A stretch of DNA of 64,000 nt, taken from Dyadobacter sediminis (GTDB taxonomy: Bacteria; Bacteroidota; Bacteroidia; Cytophagales; Spirosomataceae). The stretch covers positions 868,001 through 932,000 of the forward strand of contig NZ_VCEI01000025.1 in NCBI RefSeq assembly GCF_005860765.1, in the 5' to 3' direction. Under the pieces are notes generated by a model. That model searched no databases. It was not told the DNA's origin and worked only from the letters and a program-made list of their open reading frames with translations. Below are positions 8,194-16,834 of the stretch, piece after piece; the first letter of the stretch is position 1; each line of letters starts with the position of its first letter. The position numbers and the translations under genes are program-made.

Positions 8194-8559
8194 ATGTCCG
8201 AAACAATTCAACGCAAGATATCCGTAAAACTTGCGACACCACATGGCGCTGATTTTACCATGCATATCCTGCCTGCAATGGCCGGTTCCCTGCAAGCGGA
8301 CTCGCATCCGGCAGTAGCCAAGCTGGCAGAACAAAGCACCGGGGCAGCCGATCAGGCAAAGTATGTGCTGGAACAGTTGATCGCAAGAGACGAGGATTTT
8401 ACCCGCTGGCTGGAAAGCAGTCCTGAAAACAGCATCTTGTTTGTCAATGACCCCGTTTCAGCAATCCGGCAGGCACTTCCGGACTTGCCTGCAAACCTTT
8501 ACGAGCAATGGAGCCATTTGTCGCAGCATGCCGCGGCAGTAGAAAATCAAGTAATGTAA
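8194..8559 (+). CDS. Hypothetical protein at the end of the P47-like cluster (121 aa)
   Basis: A complete 121-residue ORF starts 29 bp after the third P47-like gene and is followed by a terminator-like hairpin, so it is the last gene of the cluster. The N-terminal 25 residues are basic and beta-like. The rest is helical with a W-L-E-S and a Pro-rich turn; there are no Cys residues, signal peptide or membrane helix. Botulinum OrfX clusters also include a short protein (OrfX1) that partners with OrfX3. This protein could be a functional analogue by size and position, but I see no sequence motif that proves it. The ORF itself is well supported; its function is unknown. Confidence 0.65.
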   Translation: MSETIQRKISVKLATPHGADFTMHILPAMAGSLQADSHPAVAKLAEQSTGAADQAKYVLEQLIARDEDFTRWLESSPENSILFVNDPVSAIRQALPDLPANLYEQWSHLSQHAAAVENQVM

Positions 8560-8578
8560 TTACCTTTCATAAGATGTA

Positions 8579-8612
8579 AAAGGCTGTCTTGTCATCAATC
8601 AGGGCAGCCTTT
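8579..8612 (+). terminator. Terminator-like hairpin after the P47-like cluster
   Basis: AAAGGCTG (8579-8586) pairs with CAGCCTTT (8605-8612) around an 18-nt loop. It lies 20 bp after the stop of the last cluster gene and marks the likely end of the transcription unit. Confidence 0.55.
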
Positions 8613-9023
8613 GCTTGTATTCTGCTATTCGCAAAGCCTGCGTTATCCATACCTCCGTTACGCTGAGGGTAAAAGCCAAAGCAAATCAGCAGCAAATTCA
8701 CCGAGCTGTCATGCTATGAAAATAAAGTATGTGTGAGGGAGTATTTTAATATGAAATCACTGATCCTGATCGTAACGGGTTGGGGCGGTGTTTGAAGTGT
8801 CAGAAAGGTTTACCGTTAAATAAATCAGGATTGGCATAAGATATACAAATGGTTACTATTGTAAGGAGCGGCCATCTTTGGTTTATATAAACATGATGTC
8901 TTTGCAGGAGATAGTTAAAGAAAAGCTTGTAATGTTTTTTTAATCTAACTGTTTTAAAAGCCGCATCAATCCGTTCAGCAAAACGAGTTTAAGTATCAGT
9001 CTGACATAAAATTTCTTATACAT
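8613..9023. other. Intergenic, no gene seen
   Basis: About 410 bp with no convincing reading frame, RNA gene or repeat. The composition becomes AT-rich from about 8700. It presumably holds the promoter for the small gene at 9024, but no good TTTG/TAnnTTTG pair was found. Confidence 0.5.
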
Positions 9024-9251
9024 ATGATGCTAAACTACAGTATAAAAAGTTCAAATATTGATGATGACACCAGATACCTGATAGTGGAATCAAATGGTCT
9101 GGACAAATTGGCTCAGATCGTAAATGCATACATCAAAGAAGGCTGGATACCCTTAGGCGGTGTGGTTGTCAATCAAATTTCTGCACTTACTCCAAAGGAA
9201 TACACACAAGCCATGACTAAAATACAGGCTACCGATAAAGAGGTATCGTAA
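9024..9251 (+). CDS. DUF1737-like small protein
   Basis: The 75-residue protein contains the pattern Y-L-I-V-E-S-x-G-x-x-x-L-x-x-x-V-N-x-x-I-x-x-G-W-x-P-x-G-G around residues 19-48. This is the core of the DUF1737 family: a beta strand, a helix, then an invariant GW and a GG strand. Family members are small, standalone and of unknown function. The start is one of two adjacent ATG codons (9024 or 9027). It stands alone, with several hundred bases of non-coding DNA on each side. The family call is moderately sure. Confidence 0.6.
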   Translation: MMLNYSIKSSNIDDDTRYLIVESNGLDKLAQIVNAYIKEGWIPLGGVVVNQISALTPKEYTQAMTKIQATDKEVS

Positions 9252-9484
9252 ACCAGTCTGTTTCCAATGTTGTAAAAAGCCGATCCTTTAACCGCACAAA
9301 CAGGCTTTTCTGCATGCTGCCAGCATACGTATTCCAGATTCCGGTATTTTTCAAGCCCAAATGATCCGGCACATGTTTCTATTTGGTTGCAGATTCAGCA
9401 ACGGTTAATTATAATCGCAATTTTTATTTTCAAACAGACAGGCCAGAAGAAGCAGGATATTGCATCCGGACATAAATTCAGGTA

Positions 9485-9820
9485 TTGCCGACCCCAACTG
9501 TTTTTGTTAAGTTTACAACGGGTACCCGGTCAAGGGTTATAATAATCAGAAAAAAGGCTTTTACCGTGCTGCTACTAGAACTGCTTCTTTTTATATTTAT
9601 CGGGACGTTTGTTTTTATCGTCAGTAAAATTGCTGAATGGATTGAAATACATTATCCTGCCAAACAGAAACCGCCCCGGCCAAGACGTCGGCGTGAGATC
9701 AAGGCAGATCTCGATGTGCTCCACCGTTCCTATCAGCAAGGCCTGCTCGACGAGGCGCAGTACCTCATCCAATCCGACGAACTCATAGATCAGCTGGCTG
9801 AACTAACTTATAAAGATTAG
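9485..9820 (+). CDS. Small membrane protein with SHOCT-like tail
   Basis: The frame can begin at TTG 9485 (111 aa) or GTG 9566 (84 aa); no ATG is available, so the start is uncertain. One strong membrane helix (LLLELLLFIFIGTFVFIVS) is followed by a basic Pro/Arg-rich linker. A C-terminal helix pair then reads L-D-V-L...Y-x-x-G-L-L-D-E-A-x-Y...L-I-D-Q-L. That last part resembles the short SHOCT domain, which often ends small membrane proteins and may mediate oligomerisation. The 214-bp tandem repeat begins directly downstream. The absence of an ATG start leaves some doubt that the gene is active. Confidence 0.45.
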   Translation: MPTPTVFVKFTTGTRSRVIIIRKKAFTVLLLELLLFIFIGTFVFIVSKIAEWIEIHYPAKQKPPRPRRRREIKADLDVLHRSYQQGLLDEAQYLIQSDELIDQLAELTYKD

Positions 9821-9843
9821 CCCCCGATTAGCTACAAACAGGG

Positions 9844-10273
9844 GGCTCCGCCGGAGCCGCGTTTCTTTATCCGGATGGGTTTCTACAAACAGGGGGCTCC
9901 TCCGGAGCGGCTTTGAATAACAGCATTCATTTTTCGCAGGATTGTGCTTTTAAAATCCGGCGCAGCCGCAGAGCGGCTTCCTGTTTGTAGAAACGATTAT
10001 TTCGTTTGCAGTGTTTGGCCCCGGCGGGGCATCCTGAATGAATGCCGAATTGCAGGAGGCTCCGCCGGAGCCGCGTTTCTTTATGCTTGATTATTTTCTA
10101 CAAACAGGAAGCTCCTCCGGAGCGGCTTTGAATAACAGCATTCATTTTTTGCAGGATTGTGCTTTTAGGAATCCTGCGCAGCCGCAGAGCGGCTTCCTGT
10201 TTGTAGAAAAGATTATTTCATTTGCAATGTCTGGCCCCGGCGGGGCCACCTGAATCAATGCCGAATTTCAGGA
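9844..10273. repeat. 214-bp tandem repeat with internal inverted repeats (2 copies)
   Basis: Two copies (9844-10057 and 10058-10273) are near identical over their whole length. Each contains the pair TTTCTACAAACAGG (9880 and 10095) and its inverse CCTGTTTGTAGAAA (9980 and 10196), enclosing about 85 bp. Each also has small GC palindromes of the type GCTCCnCCGGAGC and GGCCCCGGCGGGGCC. It looks like an array of REP- or MITE-like elements duplicated in tandem. A partial extra left arm (CTACAAACAG) sits at 9832, just ahead of copy 1. No transposase gene is nearby. The short ORF across copy 2 is an artefact of the repeat. Confidence 0.85.
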
Positions 10274-10596
10274 TGTGATTTAACCGGATTATACAAACAG
10301 CCGGGCATTAACATACAAATCCCTGATCACGCTAGTTGATTTAATGAATGTTCAGTCAAAAACGATCCATTTCTTAACACTAAATTAAAATGTAAGTAGC
10401 AGGCATTAGGCAATTTTGTAAATGTTTCCTGTATTTGAAAAAATGATATTGCTTTATGCTGCAAACCTGAATTTCGATGTCGCAAATTTGAGGGACATTT
10501 TCAAAGTACATTGTCTGGCTGATATATTCCTTTGTAAATAGGCTGGAAACGGGTAGAAACGGCTCTCAGTCTTTTTATTACTGTAAATCAGAAATC
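10274..10596. other. Intergenic, upstream region of the phosphodiesterase gene
   Basis: This AT-rich stretch follows the tandem repeat. It presumably contains the promoter for the gene at 10597, with a partial match (TTCCTTTG near 10528) to the Bacteroidota -7 element. No other feature was seen. Confidence 0.4.
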
Positions 10597-11850
10597 ATGT
10601 TTATTCATTATTACCGCAATTTTTTATTTTCCTGTTTGTTCGTCAGCAGCGTTTGTGTTGCACAAAACGACAAAAACAAGGCATTGTTCGTCATTGTTGA
10701 CGGAATATCTTACGAGCAGTTAAAGAAAGTCCCGACGCCCAATCTGGATGCCATTGCCAAAGCCGGCGGGTTCTCGCAGGCATTTGTCGGCGGTGAGAAA
10801 AACACGTATTCACAAACGCCAACTATTTCTGCAGTGGGCTACAACAGCCTGCTGACAGGAACCTGGGTCAACAAGCACAATGTATGGGATAATAAAATCC
10901 AGGCGCCCAATTACAATTACTGGACCATTTTCCGGTTTTTCAAGCAGGCTTATCCGTCCAAAAAGACAGCGGTTTTTTCAACATGGCTGGATAACCGCAC
11001 CAAACTGATCGGAACGGGGCTGCCGCAAACCGGCCATATGCAAATGGACTACTACTTTGACGGTTTTGAACTGGATACGGTCAACTTTCCGCATGATAAA
11101 AACGCAGTTTATATCAACCGCATTGATGAACTGGTTGTAAACGAAGCCAGTGACTACATTCAGGAACAGGCACCGGACCTTTCCTGGGTTTATCTGGAAT
11201 ATACGGACGATATGGGGCACAAATACGGAAACAGCGAGCAGTTCAACGATGCCATCCGGAAAATGGATGCACAAATGGGGCGGCTGTGGGAAGCTGTAAA
11301 AAACAGGCAGAAGAAAGCAGGTGAAAATTGGCAGATTTTCATCACTACGGATCACGGCAGGAGTGAGCCTACGGGAAAAAATCATGGCGGCCAGTCTGAT
11401 GCGGAACGCAGTACCTGGATCGTTACCAACACAGCCGGATTAAACGATTACTTTCTGAAATCTTCGGAAGCAAAACAGTTTCCCGGTATTGTGGACATTA
11501 TGCCAACCATCGGAAGGCATCTGCAGATTCCTTTCCCGAAAGAACAGGCTTTTGAACTGGACGGAATTCCATTGACGGGAAAATTGTCCGTTGTAAATCC
11601 AGTTGTAAAATTGGAAAAGGAAAAAATCAATGTGAGCTGGAGATCATTGGAAAAAGAGGGGAATGTCAAGATATGGCTGGCTGTTACGAATCATTTTGAA
11701 GAAGGCGGCAGCGACAATTACATGCTGATGCAGCAGCTTCCGGTTACCGCCGAAAAGGCGGCCCTTGACATTTCAAATTTACCCAAAGGTTACTTCAAGA
11801 TAGTTATCGAAGGAAAGTACAATACCGTTAACAGATGGATTGTAAACTGA
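10597..11850 (+). CDS. Secreted alkaline phosphatase-superfamily phosphodiesterase
   Basis: The 417-residue protein has a signal peptide (about residues 1-22, ending VCVAQ). The metal and nucleophile sites of the type I phosphodiesterase/nucleotide pyrophosphatase branch are in order: VDGIS near residue 34, a Thr-containing SQTPTIS nucleophile region near 70, DDMGHKYG near 207, TTDHGR near 251 and NHGG near 260. Such enzymes use two zinc ions to hydrolyse phosphodiesters or pyrophosphates in the periplasm. The C-terminal 80 residues form a beta-rich extra domain. It is a single gene that converges on the susC/susD operon, with a shared terminator between. The substrate cannot be told from the sequence. 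Confidence 0.85.
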   Translation: MFIHYYRNFLFSCLFVSSVCVAQNDKNKALFVIVDGISYEQLKKVPTPNLDAIAKAGGFSQAFVGGEKNTYSQTPTISAVGYNSLLTGTWVNKHNVWDNKIQAPNYNYWTIFRFFKQAYPSKKTAVFSTWLDNRTKLIGTGLPQTGHMQMDYYFDGFELDTVNFPHDKNAVYINRIDELVVNEASDYIQEQAPDLSWVYLEYTDDMGHKYGNSEQFNDAIRKMDAQMGRLWEAVKNRQKKAGENWQIFITTDHGRSEPTGKNHGGQSDAERSTWIVTNTAGLNDYFLKSSEAKQFPGIVDIMPTIGRHLQIPFPKEQAFELDGIPLTGKLSVVNPVVKLEKEKINVSWRSLEKEGNVKIWLAVTNHFEEGGSDNYMLMQQLPVTAEKAALDISNLPKGYFKIVIEGKYNTVNRWIVN

Positions 11851-11937
11851 AATTTTCAAGTCGGGTAACTGACTGGAACAGATTAAGGTTAACAGTTTTT
11901 CCAAATCTGTCAATTCCGAAACGCTATTTTCCTAAAA

Positions 11938-11968
11938 GCTAAAAGCCAATCGCTAAAAGCCAACCGCC
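11938..11968. repeat. 14-bp tandem repeat (GCTAAAAGCCAAYC)
   Basis: Two full copies of GCTAAAAGCCAAYC (11938-11951 and 11952-11965), followed by GCC, lie between converging genes. A related array is found inverted at 42128-42175, so this is a dispersed short-repeat family. Confidence 0.75.
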
Positions 11969-11991
11969 AGGAACAGCATATCAAAAGAAAA

Positions 11992-12035
11992 AGAGGCTAT
12001 AAACGGAGATGAACAACACTCCGCTTATAGCCTCT
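11992..12035. terminator. Bidirectional terminator
   Basis: AGAGGCTATAAaCGGAG (11992-12008) pairs with CTCCGcTTATAGCCTCT (12019-12035) around a 10-nt loop. It separates the phosphodiesterase gene from the converging 1006-codon gene. Confidence 0.8.
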
Positions 12036-12054
12036 CTATTTGTCAACGAACTGT

Positions 12055-15000
12055 TCAGATATGCTCCGGTATCTCGTTCATATTATACCATGCTTCTGTG
12101 CTCCAGAGACTGTTGCCGTTCTGGCTGGTGATGGTTTTGCGGTTCAGATGAATGTAGACGACGTGTCTGCTTTTCATGCCGGCCAGCTGCAAGGATACTT
12201 TCTTCCGGTCTGCAGATACCTTGACCGATTTCACAGTCAGACTTTCATTATCCAGCTTGGGTCCGCCGTAATCGCCGGTTGGTTTAAACCACCATTGACG
12301 GATTTCATAGTCGGAGGCTTTTTCACCAGCGCCTTCCTTCAAAGGTTCGGTAAATTCAATTTCCACGCCATCCGGTTTGGCCCTTACTGCCAGCATTTCA
12401 AAAGCCACTTTGTCATTGAAGGTCAGCTTTTGCAAGCCGTAACCCAGCTTGCCGGTATGTCCCCAGTTGCCCGTAGAACCAACGCCGCCAATATAAAGCG
12501 AACCATCAGGACTCCATACCAGGCGGTTGACGCCTGCTTCCAGTCCTTGCGTAAACCGGAATGCAGCTCCCTGATAAGCGCCATTTACTTTTTCTGCAAA
12601 CACGCGCTTGATACCGCCGTGTGTTACATCTCCGTGGATCATCTGGTTCTGATAAGGTCCAATGTTCAGCCTGGCAGGCTGGCTGGGCGAATTGCCGATC
12701 TCGTCCTGAGTAAGCCACACTACCGGCTGTGTTTCCTTTTTGTTTGCCGTTCCTTCAAAATCCACCGAGCGCGAGCCGTACCATGCGCCTTCCTGCAGGT
12801 GAATGATTTTATTAGCCGGCAGCCAGTCGCCCTGATTGTCTGCTATGAAGATTTCGTTATCCACGCCGAGGCCAATTCCGTTTGGTGTACGAAGCCCGGA
12901 AGCCACAAAAGTAAATGAGCCGTCTTTTTTGGAAATCTTCACTACTTTCCCGCGATCCGGGATTTGCGGCTTGGTGCTGGCACCGCCCGGATTAATGGCC
13001 GTTGCAAGCGTTCCGTAGAAATAACCGTCTTTATAAACCAGCCCGAAAGCAAATTCATGAAAATTGGCAGAAACCTTCCATCCGTTGCAGATGGTCTGGT
13101 ATTCATCAATGAGTTCATCTTTGTTCAGGTCAACGAGTTTGGTCAGTTCCTGTTTTTGCATCACGTAAATTTCATCGTCCACGACTTTCAGTCCCAGCGG
13201 CTCGGCCAGTCCGTAAGCAATGCGCTTTACTTTGATGTCATTCGGAGAAGCGGCTTTTCGTCCGTCCACAATGTATACAGAGCCAAGTGAATCCCAGGTG
13301 CTTACAACCATTCTTCCATCGGCAAGAAAATCCATTCCGCCTACTCTCGGCTGGAAATGATCCGGCCGCGCCTGTGACAGTGTAAAGCTCGGATGCACGG
13401 CAACAAGCGGCGACTGGTCACCGGGAATGTCGTTTTTCTTTACTTCAATCGCAGTCTGTCCCGTTCTCTTTATGTCCGCGCCTTTGTAAGTAAATACTGA
13501 AGGCGGTACTACGGTAAATTCCTTGCTGCCATAAGGCCGCCATTGCAGCGAAAGACCTTTGCCGAACGAGCCCTGATAATATTCTACTTTAAAAGGATGT
13601 TTGCCCGCTTTCAGGATCACTTCACCGTCCGTAGGCTGAAGTCCGTGGTTAACGCCATTGTCCGCAACGAGTTTGTTATCAATAAACAGCTTGCCGCCAT
13701 CGTCACAAACCAGCCGGAAAACGATGTTTGTCGTCTTTTTCATGTTGATGTAGCCGCTGGCGTAAATAGCAAAGTTGTCTTTCAGATCACCGAAATCCTT
13801 GTCGTCCAGATGCAGCGCATTGATCGATCCTGATTTTACTGGAAGCATTTCGTCGTTGACTTCCGGTACGTTGCCGATGCCGCCTGCAAACTGGTAAATA
13901 TTCACCGCAATGCCGGGTTTTTCCGTAGCGGTGGCCACTTTGGCAGGAACCACCGGTTTTATGGTAATCGGGTAGGCCGGCTTGGGCATCAGTTTGCTGG
14001 CTGCCTGCGCTCTTTCCTTTTCCGCATCCAGGTTCAGAATGTAGGAAACCATGGTTTCGGCATCTTCTTTTTTCAGATCGGGATGAGGCGACATGGCGAT
14101 TTGCCCCCAGTTGCCGGCACCGCCGGTGATCACTTTTGTAACCAGCGCATTTTTGTTCTGATCGTTATTCTCGTAACGTTCTGCAATGGCCTTGTAAGCC
14201 GGACCGACCGTTTTTACATCCTGGTTATGACAGGTATTGCAGTCGCTTCTGGCAAAAAGACCGGCCACCATTTCTGATCTGCTTGCCTTTTGTTCTGTTT
14301 GGGGCTGTTCGGGTTTTTTGGTCAGGTTGACAGCAAAGGTTGTTTTTCCATTGTTGTTCAGCACCAGTTTTCCGTCTATTGCCTTGAAAGACTGGCTTCC
14401 TGCATTTTCGTCACGTTGTTCGGTTACAGAAAATTTTCCGTCCGTTTTGTAATCGGTTGCATTTGACAAAGAATTCAAATGCATGTTCAGTGACAAGGAA
14501 GCGCCGGCAGGCACATTAGAAACCGTAAAGACACGTTCAAAGCCGGCTTTCCCGTTTTCAGCATCAAAAAATTCCGGTTTTTCCTCCACTGCGATTTTTT
14601 TGCCCTGGTAATCCAGCTCGTATTTCAGGGTAACCTGATTATTCAGGATCGTATGGCCTTTGTAGCTGATCTCCGGCGTAACCTGCTTGCCATCGGCCTC
14701 AATCCGCCAGGGATTTTCGTCCGGTTCTTCCATATAGGTCGTTCCGGCAGAAACCGGCTGCGGGCCGTGTGAAGAAGTATATACCGGACCGCCGAAGTTG
14801 ATTTTTCCCGTCCAGGCTTTGTATAATGCGGCTGTTTTGGTATTGTAGGCGAGCCACAGATTGTCATGCAAAGCAATGCTGAGAATTCTTGGCCGGGCAT
14901 CGAGCACCGAGCGTAATACCCACGCTTCACGCGGACGCTTTACATCGGAAAGATCCCTTGTATTATCTATTAAAGAATTGGCCGCCCCCGGCACGGCCGA

Positions 15001-15075
15001 ATGCGGCCCAACCGAGCCAAGTACCGCAAACAACGTTGCGGCACCCAGCACGGCCAATGGCTTGTGAAATTTCAT
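12055..15075 (-). CDS. Periplasmic cytochrome c / PA14 / beta-propeller dehydrogenase-like protein
   Basis: This 1006-residue protein has an N-terminal signal peptide. Next comes a beta-rich domain (about 40-260) and a class I cytochrome c domain with the haem motif CNTCH (C279, C282, H283) and a probable Met ligand about 65 residues on. A PA14-type carbohydrate-binding domain follows (about 395-520, with VCDDGGKLFID). A six-bladed propeller of the sorbosone/glucose dehydrogenase type (about 560-880) and a short C-terminal beta domain complete it. Such fusions are thought to oxidise sugars or polyols and pass electrons to a cytochrome. It is the last gene of an operon with susC and susD (gap 11 bp), so its substrate is probably whatever that pair imports. 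No glycoside hydrolase is in this operon. The domain calls are sure; the reaction is inferred. Confidence 0.8.
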   Translation of the reverse strand: MKFHKPLAVLGAATLFAVLGSVGPHSAVPGAANSLIDNTRDLSDVKRPREAWVLRSVLDARPRILSIALHDNLWLAYNTKTAALYKAWTGKINFGGPVYTSSHGPQPVSAGTTYMEEPDENPWRIEADGKQVTPEISYKGHTILNNQVTLKYELDYQGKKIAVEEKPEFFDAENGKAGFERVFTVSNVPAGASLSLNMHLNSLSNATDYKTDGKFSVTEQRDENAGSQSFKAIDGKLVLNNNGKTTFAVNLTKKPEQPQTEQKASRSEMVAGLFARSDCNTCHNQDVKTVGPAYKAIAERYENNDQNKNALVTKVITGGAGNWGQIAMSPHPDLKKEDAETMVSYILNLDAEKERAQAASKLMPKPAYPITIKPVVPAKVATATEKPGIAVNIYQFAGGIGNVPEVNDEMLPVKSGSINALHLDDKDFGDLKDNFAIYASGYINMKKTTNIVFRLVCDDGGKLFIDNKLVADNGVNHGLQPTDGEVILKAGKHPFKVEYYQGSFGKGLSLQWRPYGSKEFTVVPPSVFTYKGADIKRTGQTAIEVKKNDIPGDQSPLVAVHPSFTLSQARPDHFQPRVGGMDFLADGRMVVSTWDSLGSVYIVDGRKAASPNDIKVKRIAYGLAEPLGLKVVDDEIYVMQKQELTKLVDLNKDELIDEYQTICNGWKVSANFHEFAFGLVYKDGYFYGTLATAINPGGASTKPQIPDRGKVVKISKKDGSFTFVASGLRTPNGIGLGVDNEIFIADNQGDWLPANKIIHLQEGAWYGSRSVDFEGTANKKETQPVVWLTQDEIGNSPSQPARLNIGPYQNQMIHGDVTHGGIKRVFAEKVNGAYQGAAFRFTQGLEAGVNRLVWSPDGSLYIGGVGSTGNWGHTGKLGYGLQKLTFNDKVAFEMLAVRAKPDGVEIEFTEPLKEGAGEKASDYEIRQWWFKPTGDYGGPKLDNESLTVKSVKVSADRKKVSLQLAGMKSRHVVYIHLNRKTITSQNGNSLWSTEAWYNMNEIPEHI

Positions 15076-15086
15076 TTAAATATATT

Positions 15087-16814
15087 TTAGTATCCGGGAT
15101 TTTGCTTCAGTTGAGGCGAAGAGTTCAGCACATTCTGTCCGATCGGGAAAATTTCCGTATGGTTGTCTGCATCGGGTTTTTTATCCCACCAGGTACCGGT
15201 ATTGAACATGCCCCAGCGGATCAGGTCCGTTCTTCTTCTGCCTTCTGCCAGAAACTCGCGCATCCACTCGTCCAGCATTTCCTGATCGTTCAGCTGGCTT
15301 CCGTCTGCCTTGTAAAGGCTGGGCGAGCCGGCCGGATAGTTGCGTTTGCGGACTGTATTCAGCAACACTGCAGCACCTGCTTTATCACCGGCGCGGTATT
15401 TGCATTCAGCCAGGGAATAATAGATCTCGGCAAAACGTACTTCTGCATAAGCCGAAGAAATCTTGTTCTGGTCGTCACTCGGATAGTAAGGGTATTTGAC
15501 AGGGTAAAGACCTGAGTTATTGTCGCCGTTGTTCATGTTGGAAACTTTGTCCGCAATTTTGGTCCCGGGTTTGGCATCCAGGAATTTACCTACCTGATCA
15601 CGCAGGAAAAGCGGGTAGGGGCCTTTGAAACCTCTTACGGTATCTGCTTTTCCAGCCGAATTCGTATAAGGAAGATAGCCGTACAGGAACATTCCCTCGC
15701 GTTTGCTGTTGCCCAGATTTTTATACTTTTTCAAACGGACGTCATCCTTGTATTTCTGGAATTTGATAAATGGTTTTCCAAGTGTAAAGTTGTACTCTAC
15801 GCTGTCCACGTCGCGCCCCGGCTGCATGGCATACTTGGGGTTGGCATTACCAAAATCGGTGAACCCGAAATAGCTTGGTGCGAGGTTAGGAAGCATCCAG
15901 AAATACATGCCGCCGTCATACTGCCAGTGCGTCTGCGCGAAACTTCCCGGAAAACCGAAAATCGTTTCTTTGGAAGCGGGATTGGTGTAGTCAAACGGAG
16001 CATCCCAGCGTGTTTCCAATGCATAATCGCCGTATTCTCCATCAATGATGCCTTGGGCCATTTTTGCGCAATCTGCAAAACGGTCCGTGCCGGTATAAAC
16101 CTTGGAATTCAGGTACAGACGTACAAGTAGGGAAGCCGCGCCGCCTTTGGTCCAGCGTCCCACTGCATTGTTACCCAGCGTGGTATTGGTCGAAAGTTTT
16201 GGCAGCGCATCTTTCAGTTCCTGCTCGATAAAAGCAAATGCTTCCTGCGGTGAAACCTGGGGCCCGCCTTCTGTCTGGCCTTTCACTTTGGTAACAATTA
16301 CAATATTTCTGTAAAAATCCAGCAAACGGATGTTCAGCCATGCACGGAGCACTTTTAGCTCGGCAATCATGCCGTCCAGCTCTTCACGCGTCATCTCGAA
16401 CTTGGAAGGATCGGTAATGCCTTCCAGATCTTCCAGCGAGTTGGTTGCCAGCGTGACGCCGCCGTAAAGTGCGTTCCAGGGATCGCTGGTAAAACCGTCC
16501 TGAGGAGTCCAGGTATGATAATGTACACGCTGAAACTGCCCGCCGTCAAACCAGTCGCCCTGACGGTTGATGGTCATCATTTCATCGGAGCTGTTTTCCT
16601 GCAGCATGAATGTACTGCCGCCCTGAATGCTCCAGTAACTGTGTTCAAATGCTCTCAGAAAGTCCCGCGTTACGTCTTCGCGTGTCTGCAGAAAGTTCTC
16701 GGAAGTAATTCTATCGTATAGTTCTTCGTCCAGATTGGTGCAGCCCGCCATTACCGAAAGCAGCGCGCAGGCAGCGAACCTGAATAGGTATTTTGAAATA
16801 TGATTTCTTTTCAT
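15087..16814 (-). CDS. SusD/RagB-family nutrient-binding outer membrane lipoprotein
   Basis: The 575-residue lipoprotein has a lipobox (VMAGC, Cys25) and the usual SusD layout. An N-terminal TPR-like region contains the pattern W..LY.G...AN near residue 120. The C-terminal half carries the family ending, with YAEVRFAEIYYSLAECKYRAGD and later EFLAEGRRRTDLIRWG. SusD proteins sit as lids on SusC channels at the cell surface and hold glycans or other nutrients. The gene lies 20 bp after susC and 11 bp before the cytochrome/propeller gene. The preferred ligand cannot be read from the sequence. Confidence 0.93.
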   Translation of the reverse strand: MKRNHISKYLFRFAACALLSVMAGCTNLDEELYDRITSENFLQTREDVTRDFLRAFEHSYWSIQGGSTFMLQENSSDEMMTINRQGDWFDGGQFQRVHYHTWTPQDGFTSDPWNALYGGVTLATNSLEDLEGITDPSKFEMTREELDGMIAELKVLRAWLNIRLLDFYRNIVIVTKVKGQTEGGPQVSPQEAFAFIEQELKDALPKLSTNTTLGNNAVGRWTKGGAASLLVRLYLNSKVYTGTDRFADCAKMAQGIIDGEYGDYALETRWDAPFDYTNPASKETIFGFPGSFAQTHWQYDGGMYFWMLPNLAPSYFGFTDFGNANPKYAMQPGRDVDSVEYNFTLGKPFIKFQKYKDDVRLKKYKNLGNSKREGMFLYGYLPYTNSAGKADTVRGFKGPYPLFLRDQVGKFLDAKPGTKIADKVSNMNNGDNNSGLYPVKYPYYPSDDQNKISSAYAEVRFAEIYYSLAECKYRAGDKAGAAVLLNTVRKRNYPAGSPSLYKADGSQLNDQEMLDEWMREFLAEGRRRTDLIRWGMFNTGTWWDKKPDADNHTEIFPIGQNVLNSSPQLKQNPGY

Positions 16815-16834
16815 TTTGGAATCAAATCAGGATA

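Noticed and set aside
2993-8559. Search for a botulinum-like protease or NTNH gene
   Set aside because: No HExxH motif or protein of that size is present in the cluster, so the link is limited to P47/OrfX relatives.
10038-10253. ORF of 71 codons across the tandem repeat
   Set aside because: It lies wholly inside repeat copy 2 and reads palindromic DNA; no motif or start signal.
12040-12918. 292-codon plus-strand ORF
   Set aside because: It is antisense to the cytochrome/propeller gene, whose domains are clear; the product is not protein-like.
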